The notes below the pieces were generated by a model that was not told the DNA's origin, did not search any database, and saw only the letters and a list, made by a program, of their open reading frames with translations. Shown here one piece after another: positions 1 through 6,768 of a stretch of DNA of 7,501 nucleotides. A program made the translations under genes and the position numbers. Within the stretch, counting starts at the first letter, position 1, and each line of letters starts with the position of its first letter. The stretch is from assembly GCF_001602625.1 (NCBI RefSeq), contig NZ_LECR01000090.1, forward strand, positions 88,783-96,283, in the 5' to 3' direction. The stretch comes from Sodalis-like endosymbiont of Proechinophthirus fluctus (GTDB taxonomy: Bacteria > Pseudomonadota > Gammaproteobacteria > Enterobacterales > Enterobacteriaceae).

Positions 1-571
1 CCACCGTATCCTCGACGCGCGGGTAAAACGACGTGCCGCAACCCAAGGGCGTAACATCAATTTTTTTTAATGGATAATTAAAATACGCCGCCAATTCATT
101 TTTGGAGAAATCGGAGACAGTAAGCACCCGGCTGGCGCGACGCAGACTAGAGAGCATAGCTTTACGTAAATACCGCACCCGTTCTGGCGGATGGTACTCA
201 GGACAGATAAAGATAGAAATATCATGGAAAGTAGTGAGCGAACGCGGCATGCCCACCGGCAGATAATAGTTCGGGCTGTGGTAAATATAATCGCGATAAT
301 CGCGCAGCGCATACCCCTGGTATAACGGAAACGCCAGCCGGTAAATTTCTATCAACGCGTTACGCCGTTGCAGCCATTGTTTCCAAGGCCGGGGAGGTAA
401 ATCCAACGCATGTGGGTAGTCCGGTAGGGAGGTCTGAACCCGCAGGCGATTAAAAAAATGCAGATTCTCCACTTCAGGCGTACACTCTAGCTGGTGCATA
501 AGCTCCAATGCATAACGGCCAATCCCGGTTAACGGGTATTTTATCGCATCGGTAGCAAACATTATATTCAT
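1..571 (-). CDS. wbdB: WbdB-like GT4 mannosyltransferase, N-terminal part (runs off the window)
   Basis: The first 190 codons of a family GT4 glycosyltransferase are read without interruption; the gene continues past position 1. In E. coli O9a, WbdB is an alpha-1,3-mannosyltransferase of about 380 residues that extends the primer on undecaprenyl-PP-GlcNAc at the cytoplasmic face of the inner membrane. Seen here: an N-terminal Rossmann strand (MNIMFATDAI) followed by the glycine-rich acceptor loop PLTGIGRYALEL (residues 13-24), the HSPNYYLP and TFHDIS segments (98-119, with H116-D117), and RASRVLTVSDFSKNEL (145-160), all typical of the MtfB-like GT4 N-terminal domain. The donor-binding half with EX7E lies outside. 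The ATG at 571-569 is chosen because AGGA lies 8 bases upstream; Met4 is the alternative start. It follows wbdA as in the O8/O9a clusters. The mannose specificity is inferred from context. Confidence 0.88.
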   Translation of the reverse strand, partial: MNIMFATDAIKYPLTGIGRYALELMHQLECTPEVENLHFFNRLRVQTSLPDYPHALDLPPRPWKQWLQRRNALIEIYRLAFPLYQGYALRDYRDYIYHSPNYYLPVGMPRSLTTFHDISIFICPEYHPPERVRYLRKAMLSSLRRASRVLTVSDFSKNELAAYFNYPLKKIDVTPLGCGTSFYPRVEDTV

Positions 572-579
572 GCGTGGGA

Positions 580-583
580 TCCT
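580..583 (-). promoter_or_regulatory. Ribosome binding site of wbdB
   Basis: AGGA on the minus strand stands 8 bases before the ATG at 571-569. It supports this start over the in-frame ATG at codon 4 and shows that wbdB can be initiated independently after the 96-base spacer. Confidence 0.6.
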
Positions 584-655
584 GGTCCTGAAAGCGATTG
601 GTATGGCGATGTCTCCGTTAGCCAAGCAATCGTTTTAACAGTCGCACCGCCCGTC

Positions 656-667
656 GTGCGCTCGCAC
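656..667. repeat. Short perfect inverted repeat just after the wbdA stop codon
   Basis: GTGCG and CGCAC are separated by two bases. In the mRNA (minus strand) no U-run follows, so it is not a standard intrinsic terminator of wbdA. On the plus strand the stem is followed by TTATTTATT, which is only weakly terminator-like. It could protect the mRNA 3' of wbdA or slow passage to wbdB. The stem is short and may be chance. Confidence 0.4.
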
Positions 668-2647
668 TTATTTATTCGAGGGGCAGGCAAGCGGTAACTG
701 AGCAATCAACTGATGGATTTCATCTCCGGTGGCGGTTAGAGCGTCGGCCTCCAGACTGTCAATCTGAAGATTCGTATTAATGGCAGTCTCGTTCGACCAT
801 TGTGCCTTACAACGCTGCAGTTCTGCCACGATGGCGCCTGAAGAGCAAAGAATACTGTCTGTATAGCGGAACATCGTTCGTAGCCCAGCCGCCCCCTTCG
901 GCGGACATGCCCCTTGCGTAGCCGAAAGCAGCGCCGCGGCAAACGTGTCATCGGAAAGCCAAAGTACCACTTGCGTTCCTGCCCTGACTAGAGCATCCAG
1001 CTCCGCCTGCTGCCTGGCGCTCACATTATTCTGTAGTTCGGCCACCAGCAGCACATCCTGCTGAGTGAAAAGGACCGGCACATCCTGCGCACGAGCGGGA
1101 GCAAGGCAGCCGTCCGGGTTGATCACGGCATAACGATAGCTGCTATTATACGAACAGTAGACGACGTATACCGAGTAATCCGATGGTGCTGCCGCCAGCA
1201 ACATGGTTATCAGCTGGCGAGTACGGGCTGTCGTCGCCGTATCACCATGAGCCATGAGCGTAGTGGCATCAACCCATAACCTTGGCGTTTGCTCACTGAA
1301 GGAATTCTGCGCCAGCACCCAGGCTACGCCCAAGCGGTCGGTCTCTTGGTTTAACGTTACCTTTTCTGCTAGACAGCGGATGGCTTCGGCAGTGAATTGT
1401 CTGGCATCCGCCGGCAGCAACACCTGGCAGGTTATTATCCGTTCAAATCCTGCCAATGCCAAGTGGGCGGTGCGATCCCAGGAAAATTTTGCTGCCTGCG
1501 TCAGGGCATGGTCTTGCAACCTCTGATAAAAATCTTCATCCTCCAACGCACGTAACATACTATCACGCATAGCTTGAATACTCGTCGGGTCAAACATCGC
1601 CTCTGACCAACCAATCACTTCAGGCAAGCTGGTCGCATTCGACGAAATCGTCGGCGCGCCACAGCTCATCGCCTCTAGCGGCGGCAAACCAAAACCTTCA
1701 TGGAGAGAAGGAAAAATAAACAGCTTACAAAGGTTGTACAGAGTGATTAAATCACTATCGGGCAAATAACCGGTAAACAACACTTGTTCAGACGTCAGCT
1801 CATATTTCGCGCACAACCGCTGAATTTGCGCTAGTTCGGCCGGACGGATTTTACAGGCCAGTACCATCGGACAGTCATTACGCAACGTTTCAGGTAATTG
1901 ACTATAGGCTTCAATCAGAGCCTCAATATTTTTTCGCGGCTCGATCATGGCCAACGTCATCATAAAAGTGTCTGGCAAGTGATAACGCTGGCGGAAATCC
2001 TGCTTTTGCTCTGGAGTAAGCAAAAGTACGCGAAATTCCGGCTCTACGGCGGAGGAGATATTGATTACCCGCGACGGATCGATAGTGGTATATTTTTTCA
2101 CCTCCTCAGCCGCTGAGGAGGAAATAGCGAAAATCGCGTCCGCGCGTTCATATTCATGTAATTTATTGGTATAGAATTGGCAGAAATTGATATCAGTCAG
2201 ATAAGTTTCTGGATTCAATAGCGGGATCAAATCGTGACAGACGCAAACCGTGCGCCATTTAACCAGGTAGTCTGGGATCGATACGATATATTCATCTACA
2301 TGCCCCTCAAAAAAACTGATGACGAACACTAAATCTGGATTGATATGGGCAATAGCAACATCGCGGCTAATATGCGCAGCGCAGTTACGTTCAGCGTTAG
2401 CGGCATCGCAGGCCGCCACCGGACCATGCGCGGAAAAGGTATAAATTTCATTGGCCGGCAATACATCTTGATACGCCTGACGCACTTCGCGGATATTGTC
2501 CAGAGAGAACATGTTATTGAGCAGAATACTTACCCGATGCTCGCCGGCATTTCGGATGATAGCTCGGCTCATCGCTAGCGTGCTACGGCCGATACCGCGA
2601 TATTTACTTGCCGACTGCAGACCCTGGACGTCAATAAGAATATGCAC
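668..2647 (-). CDS. wbdA: WbdA-like mannosyltransferase with one complete GT4 domain and a second, half-length domain (659 aa)
   Basis: Polymannose O-antigen polymerase. In E. coli O9a, WbdA has about 840 residues and two GT4 domains: the N-terminal one makes alpha-1,2 and the C-terminal one alpha-1,3 mannosyl bonds on the lipid-linked chain, working at the membrane with WbdD. Here domain 1 is complete (about 1-405), with the acceptor loop YRGIGR (16-21), IEPRKN (235-240) and the EX7E donor motif HEGFGLPPLE (E317 and E325). Domain 2 starts near LWVDATTLM (457) and matches the N-terminal Rossmann half of the C-terminal WbdA domain, up to about residue 650. The protein then stops where the FLMVGTxEPRKG strand and the donor-binding half should follow, so the second EX7E is missing. 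About 180 residues are lacking relative to O9a. The start is GTG at 2647-2645, with AGGGG 8 bases upstream, 5 bases after the wbdD stop. The domain 1 activity is likely kept; domain 2 is predicted inactive. Confidence 0.85.
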   Translation of the reverse strand: MHILIDVQGLQSASKYRGIGRSTLAMSRAIIRNAGEHRVSILLNNMFSLDNIREVRQAYQDVLPANEIYTFSAHGPVAACDAANAERNCAAHISRDVAIAHINPDLVFVISFFEGHVDEYIVSIPDYLVKWRTVCVCHDLIPLLNPETYLTDINFCQFYTNKLHEYERADAIFAISSSAAEEVKKYTTIDPSRVINISSAVEPEFRVLLLTPEQKQDFRQRYHLPDTFMMTLAMIEPRKNIEALIEAYSQLPETLRNDCPMVLACKIRPAELAQIQRLCAKYELTSEQVLFTGYLPDSDLITLYNLCKLFIFPSLHEGFGLPPLEAMSCGAPTISSNATSLPEVIGWSEAMFDPTSIQAMRDSMLRALEDEDFYQRLQDHALTQAAKFSWDRTAHLALAGFERIITCQVLLPADARQFTAEAIRCLAEKVTLNQETDRLGVAWVLAQNSFSEQTPRLWVDATTLMAHGDTATTARTRQLITMLLAAAPSDYSVYVVYCSYNSSYRYAVINPDGCLAPARAQDVPVLFTQQDVLLVAELQNNVSARQQAELDALVRAGTQVVLWLSDDTFAAALLSATQGACPPKGAAGLRTMFRYTDSILCSSGAIVAELQRCKAQWSNETAINTNLQIDSLEADALTATGDEIHQLIAQLPLACPSNK

Positions 2648-2652
2648 TGATA

Positions 2653-4620
2653 TTACCCCTTATTTTTCAGCTGCTGATAAATATTTCTCACCTCTTCAGG
2701 CACGCTGTCCATCTCGTTCAATTGTGCCAATAACCGCGCGCGTTGAGCATCGTATGTTGCCTGCTTCATCCTTTCCTCTATGGAATAAAAGAGTGGAAAT
2801 AAACGCTGAAAAAGTTGCCGCGCCTGTAGGTAATATCCGCTTTTATGTAGAGTATTTATGATCCAAGATTTCAGTGCCGGGCACTGGTGAATCTGCGCAT
2901 AACATGCTCGCAGCAACCGTTTGGCAGCATGGCGGGCACGGCTTTTGACACCATGTTGGCGTAGCAAATGGTACTGCAACCCCACATAGCGATAAGGGAC
3001 CATCAAACGCCAAGATCGGCTGCTTAAAACAGCTGCCAGCCGATCTTCGCTGTCCCGATGACGCTCAAGCTGCTCGGCCATTTGCTGTTCGAGCATCTCG
3101 GTACGACGTAACAGATCTTCAATAGGGGTGCCATGATCGCCGCTTAGCAGTAGCGATACGCTTTCACTAGGCAGATGATGTATATGCAGTTGTAGTTGTT
3201 GCAGACCCGATTCCATGGCAGCGACCCAGAACTCCATTCCAGTCTCGTTCTCTGCACAGGTCGGCAACTGTTCGCGTTTCATAAATAGCGCCTGCAGCTT
3301 GGCGAAGGTTAAGGTCTGCGCTGGCTGACGCCAGGCTGCAAACAACCAGCAGCGAAAGGGTTCCGGCATATTGAACGGGCTAAGGGCAAAGGGGCGAAGC
3401 AGGTCAAGTTTTGTCGCTGGCGGATTGAACAGTTCGTTGACAAAAATAGACCAGGACTGAAAAAGATCGTATGGCCAGACACAATCGGTTTTTTCGCCCC
3501 CAATAGAGCCGTAATCGATGAGCCGCACCTCGCTTTTCTGATTGATAAGGACATTCCAACTGCGCAAGTCGTCATGATAAAGACCGGCCTGTTCCAAAAG
3601 CGTCAGTTGCTCCAACAGGTCGCCGATGATACGCGCCTTATCCAGAGAGTCTTCGCTCAATAACCGATCCCGCAGTAATTCTCCCTCTAGCCGTTCCGTT
3701 ATCAGCCATCCCTCGCTGTCGCTTATGTCATGACCGAGCAATGCCGGTGCAATGAAGCCCGACGGCGGTGCACTAAGAAAGGCGCACTCGCGCCTTAGTT
3801 CGGCCTGATTGCGTTGATTTTCCGCCTCCAGCAGGCTACCGTCCGTCAGCTTGAAATTAATAACCTTGCAAAAATAGTTTTTGCCAAAATAGTAGCGGCG
3901 ACTGCCGTGGTGGGCCCCTTTGGCCTCAGTATAAGGCGCATCACGCCAGTGCTCGATTACGTCACAATGCCAATCAAGAAACAGCCAATGATGACTGACC
4001 ACGTACAGCGGGCGATAAATAGCGGAGAGATGCGTATTGAAACGCGCAATTTCGTGAAAGAAAGTACAATCGCGCAGCAATTCCCTCGGATCTTCCGGCT
4101 GGGAAGGCCCCCAATATAACGGTTCCCCGCGTAGCGCTAGCTCCAGGATCATCGCTTCGGTGCAGGAAGCGAGATGGGCTAGCCAGCGCTGCGTCCGCTC
4201 CACGCCGTGAAGATGAACGATGTGGTGAAACACGCTCAGGCCGATACCCAGATCATATTGACCGGGCTCCAAAACATCGATGACCTCCTCAATTCGGCCG
4301 ATGGCGAAAGAGGCGTCCAAGTGCGGGTTTTCAGCGGCAAGTGCGCGACACACCGCAATATTTTTCTCCTGGAAATCCACGCCTTTCACGGTGGCGCCGC
4401 GTTCGGCCAGGCTCAAACAAAAGAAACCCTGGGCACAGCCCAGATCAAGCACTCGCAAAGGTCGGCTAAGCTTCGCGGCCAATTGATCATAGATGGCGCC
4501 AAGGGTATCAATGCGATCATAACAGTCTCGCGCCGCCGCCTGCGCCCATTCCGGATGCCCATAAATGGTCTGATATACCTCAGGAAGTTCTGCCACCAAC
4601 TGCTGCACATTTTTACTCAT
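2653..4620 (-). CDS. wbdD: WbdD-like O-antigen chain terminator: methyltransferase-kinase with short coiled coil (655 aa)
   Basis: Bifunctional enzyme that phosphorylates and then methylates the non-reducing end of the mannan, ending growth and creating the export signal read by Wzt. It acts at the inner membrane in complex with WbdA. Domains seen: an S-adenosylmethionine methyltransferase (about 1-210) with motif I VLDLGCAQGFF (57-67) and the acidic end of strand 2 at GVDFQ (80-84); a eukaryotic-like kinase (about 240-450) with the hinge region ITERLEGELL (307-316), catalytic loop HDDLRSWNV (349-357; D351 as putative base, N356) and metal-binding LIDYG (367-371, DYG in place of DFG). A heptad-like segment follows (about 500-532), then SSRSWRLMVPYR and a basic, amphipathic C-terminus (about 533-655) that would contact the membrane and WbdA. 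E. coli O9a WbdD has 708 residues; nearly all the difference lies after the kinase, in the coiled coil. The ATG at 4620 follows the wzt stop by 18 bases. The frame is undamaged. Confidence 0.92.
   Translation of the reverse strand: MSKNVQQLVAELPEVYQTIYGHPEWAQAAARDCYDRIDTLGAIYDQLAAKLSRPLRVLDLGCAQGFFCLSLAERGATVKGVDFQEKNIAVCRALAAENPHLDASFAIGRIEEVIDVLEPGQYDLGIGLSVFHHIVHLHGVERTQRWLAHLASCTEAMILELALRGEPLYWGPSQPEDPRELLRDCTFFHEIARFNTHLSAIYRPLYVVSHHWLFLDWHCDVIEHWRDAPYTEAKGAHHGSRRYYFGKNYFCKVINFKLTDGSLLEAENQRNQAELRRECAFLSAPPSGFIAPALLGHDISDSEGWLITERLEGELLRDRLLSEDSLDKARIIGDLLEQLTLLEQAGLYHDDLRSWNVLINQKSEVRLIDYGSIGGEKTDCVWPYDLFQSWSIFVNELFNPPATKLDLLRPFALSPFNMPEPFRCWLFAAWRQPAQTLTFAKLQALFMKREQLPTCAENETGMEFWVAAMESGLQQLQLHIHHLPSESVSLLLSGDHGTPIEDLLRRTEMLEQQMAEQLERHRDSEDRLAAVLSSRSWRLMVPYRYVGLQYHLLRQHGVKSRARHAAKRLLRACYAQIHQCPALKSWIINTLHKSGYYLQARQLFQRLFPLFYSIEERMKQATYDAQRARLLAQLNEMDSVPEEVRNIYQQLKNKG
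2656..2660 (-). promoter_or_regulatory. Ribosome binding site that fixes the GTG start of wbdA
   Basis: AGGGG, inside the last codons of wbdD (AAG GGG TAA), lies 8 bases before GTG at 2647-2645. The GTG opens the conserved beginning xHILIDVQG of the GT4 fold, so this non-ATG start is well supported. The 5-base spacing between stop and start suggests translational coupling with wbdD. Confidence 0.7.
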
Positions 4621-4638
4621 TGCTTTAACATAGCCTTT

Positions 4639-5923
4639 TTATGAATGACTTTTAAATGTCGATGCCAGATCGATGAGACCCCAGAATTCCACCTTGCGGA
4701 TGACGTGCAGCATGATTGCGTCATAACGCCGATCCAATGGCACCATCTCACCGAGGGGATTACCTGCAGAGATCCCGCAAGAGAGTAAGTAGTCGCCTTG
4801 ATTGAGATTCATCAGGAAACTGAAAGTAAAGACTCTGACTTCCCCTGCTTTCACCGAAATATGCTCTTGGCCCTGAGAGCAAAGAAATGAATTCGTGCCG
4901 TATAAGAATAATCCTTCAAGATTTTTTATCAGCATTACCCGGCACTACGCTGTCAAAGTCTTGCTCAAACAACACATTGACATGCAAATCCGTTTGGCTA
5001 TTACTATCAATGGCGACAGGGTAATGTTCGCCTCCCGCCTGAATATCGAAATCGATGATTTTCGCGCTGCCCTGCCCCCAACGATACTCTTCTGCTCTAT
5101 AACCGCGGCGGCTGGAGAAGAGATCTCTTTGGTCGGTCAATATCAATCCCAATGAACCGTCCACCGGCGCCGTATCCGCTGCTGCGTCGAATTGTTTACC
5201 AAACAGCTCATCCAAATAGCGGTTGGTCACATCACGAGCTGTACCGTCAAGCTCGATGGCGCCATTCTTTAGAAAAATAGCGCGGTCGCAGTGCTTGACG
5301 ATATCGCTGACATTATGGGAAACCAGCAACAGCGTAGTACCTTGTTGCTTAAAGTCGGCAATACGCGCAAAACACTTGGCTTGGAAGTGAGAATCCCCGA
5401 CCGATAGGGCCTCATCTACAATAAGAATGTCCGGCCGCGACGCGGTCGCTACCGCGAACGCTAGCCGCATCTGCATGCCGCTAGAGTAGATACGCACCGG
5501 CCGATCGATATAGTCGCCGATATCGGCGAATTTTTCGATATCCACCATCAGGCTCGTTATCATTTCGCGACTATAGCCCATCATCAACCCGGACATATAG
5601 ACATTTTGCCTGCCGGAGAAATCAGGATGAAACCCTATTCCCAGCTCCAGAAGCGCTGCAACACACCCGTGAAGGGTAATTTTGCCGGTAGTGGGTTTCG
5701 TGGTTCCGATAAGAAGCTTCAGCAACGTACTTTTGCCGGCACCATTAACGCCGACAACGCCTACCGACTCCCCAGACTGTATGGTAAACGAGATATCTTT
5801 CAGCACCCATTTTTTACTATGGCGCTCGACGGAAAGCAGCCCCATTTTTTCCACTAACCGCAGCCATTTTGAAGCGTAGTATTTATAGGCCTTGCCGACC
5901 TGGCGTATTTCAATACGGGTCAT
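4639..5923 (-). pseudogene. wzt: wzt, O-antigen ABC transporter ATPase with glycan-binding domain, one-base frameshift in the C-terminal domain
   Basis: ATP-binding subunit of the polymannose exporter. Frame 1 (5923 to 4916, 335 residues) carries the whole ATPase: Walker A GVNGAGKST (58-66), signature YSSGMQMRL (146-154), Walker B DILIVDE (165-171) and H-loop H203. The carbohydrate-binding beta-sandwich begins near GYRAEEYRWG (274-283) and is cut at VVPG, where the frame runs into NADKKS and stops. The sandwich continues in another frame from 4935 to 4639 (LIKNLEGLFLYGTN onward). Removing one A near 4936 joins them as VVPG-MLIKNLEG and gives 427 residues, close to the 431 of E. coli O9a Wzt. 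That domain recognises the WbdD-made phosphomethyl cap, so the break should abolish substrate recognition even though the ATPase is whole. ATG at 4935 overlaps the upstream stop and might allow separate translation, but the split lies inside the sandwich fold. Its start overlaps the wzm stop by one base (TAATG). A sequencing error is possible. Confidence 0.85.
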
Positions 5924-5925
5924 TA
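5921..5925 (-). promoter_or_regulatory. TAATG stop-start overlap of (restored) wzm and wzt
   Basis: TAA of the restored wzm frame and ATG of wzt share one base, as expected for subunits made in fixed ratio. A GAG stands 5 bases before the ATG. The wzm frameshift moves termination to 6138, over 200 bases upstream, so coupled initiation of wzt should fall. Confidence 0.65.
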
Positions 5926-6719
5926 AATCTCATCCACAATATCGGCCGCGTGTCGCTGAAACATCCGCCAACCGATGGCAAACAGCACTAGGGATACAGC
6001 CTTAACCGGCGCCAGCGCCAGCCAGTTAGGCATGTGATGATAGAGCAAGACATTTTGATATGACTCCACCAGGGCCGCCATAGGATTAAAGCGCATCGCG
6101 GCGCGGGCCCATTCGGGAAGCGTACGCGCAGCATAGATTATGGGCGTAAACCAAACCAGAACTGCAGCAAAATGGCAACAAACTTCCTCACATCACGCAT
6201 AAACACATTCATCACGCCTAATATAACTCCCAGACCAACGGTGAAAATCATCTGCACCAACAGCACAGGGATAATGGCAAAGAAGATCCAGCCGGGAAAC
6301 GTACCGGAAACAACCATAAACAGTACAAATAGGGCAAGGATAATCAAAAAATTGATTAACGACGATACTGACACGATGATCGGCAAGCAAATACGTGGAA
6401 AATTAAGTTTCTTGAGGATGTTGGCGTTGTTGAGAAACACATTTACCAAGCCGTTTAACGTCTCAGTAAACAATCCCCATGTCAGCACGCCTGAGCACAG
6501 GTAAATACTGTAGGCGAAAGGGGTGCTCATATCAGGCATACGAGCGCGCATCAGCGAAGAAAAAACTAGTGTATAAACTGAGATCATGGCCACTGGCTGC
6601 AAAATCAGCCATAGAGCACCAAGAAAGCTGCTTTGATAGCGGGATTGAAAATCCCGGCGGATACTATCAATAATAAAGCCGCAGTAGCGGGAAATACTAC
6701 CAAATAGGACATTGAGCAT
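5923..6719 (-). pseudogene. wzm: wzm, O-antigen ABC transporter permease, one-base frameshift
   Basis: Membrane subunit of the Wzm/Wzt polymannose exporter (ABC-2 / KpsM family, six membrane helices, inner membrane). Frame 1 (6719 to 6138) encodes 193 residues: an amphipathic N-terminal segment with RRDFQSRYQSSFLGALW (21-37), then hydrophobic spans at about 35-55, 66-86, 114-138 and 147-170, and the start of the fifth at VAILLQFWF (181-189). The frame then ends as GLRP-stop. One T is missing from the run at 6153-6155: restoring TTT to TTTT gives the family sequence FWFWFTPIIYAART and opens the frame to the TAA at 5925-5923, for 265 residues in all, the size expected of Wzm (about 260). The cut protein lacks the end of helix 5, the NP-containing loop and helix 6, so it should not transport. 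ATG at 6719 overlaps the restored manB stop (TGATG), which supports this start and coupling. Confidence 0.87.
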
Positions 6720-6721
6720 CA
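6717..6721 (-). promoter_or_regulatory. TGATG stop-start overlap of (restored) manB and wzm
   Basis: The minus strand reads TGATG: the TGA ends the ancestral manB frame and the ATG starts wzm, sharing one base. This is a classical translational coupling site. With the present manB frameshift, ribosomes stop about 50 bases earlier at 6769, so coupling is weakened. Only a modest GGA, 8 bases before the ATG, serves as ribosome binding site. Confidence 0.65.
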
Positions 6722-6768
6722 GTGCGTTCCAGTCAATATGGCAAGAATTTCCCGGGTTTTATCCTTCA

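Larger units (their letters stand above)
572..667 (-). other. wbdA-wbdB spacer with hairpin and possible out-of-frame wbdA tail remnant
   Basis: This 96-base gap is unusually long for this otherwise compact operon. It begins, directly after the wbdA stop, with a perfect inverted repeat (656-667, minus strand GTGCG-AG-CGCAC). The inner CGCAC arm can instead pair with a second GTGCG at 647-643, so two exclusive stems are possible. A frame running from 668 to 618 encodes SASARRAVRLLKRLLG and then a stop, a basic amphipathic helix of the sort that ends membrane-associated glycosyltransferases. No start codon or ribosome binding site accompanies it. I read the gap as possible scar sequence left when the wbdA 3' end was lost; this is inference. 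Confidence 0.4.

Noticed and set aside
67..312. Separate 81-codon minus-strand frame within wbdB
   Set aside because: It overlaps wbdB in a different frame; the wbdB frame from 571 is open to the window end and carries clear GT4 motifs.
656..676. Intrinsic terminator on the plus strand (stem followed by TTATTTATT)
   Set aside because: The stem is only five base pairs, the tail is not a T-run, and no plus-strand gene exists upstream to terminate.
736..951. Alternative minus-strand frame of 71 codons inside the wbdA half-domain, considered as evidence of another frameshift
   Set aside because: The main wbdA frame keeps GT4-like sequence across this stretch and the alternative frame shows arginine-rich, non-globular composition, so it is a shadow.
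4207..4644. Plus-strand open frame of 145 codons opposite wbdD
   Set aside because: It lies wholly antisense to the well-supported methyltransferase domain of wbdD, shows no recognisable domain or ribosome binding site, and looks like a mirror of the codon use of the real gene. The same holds for the other plus-strand frames in the window.
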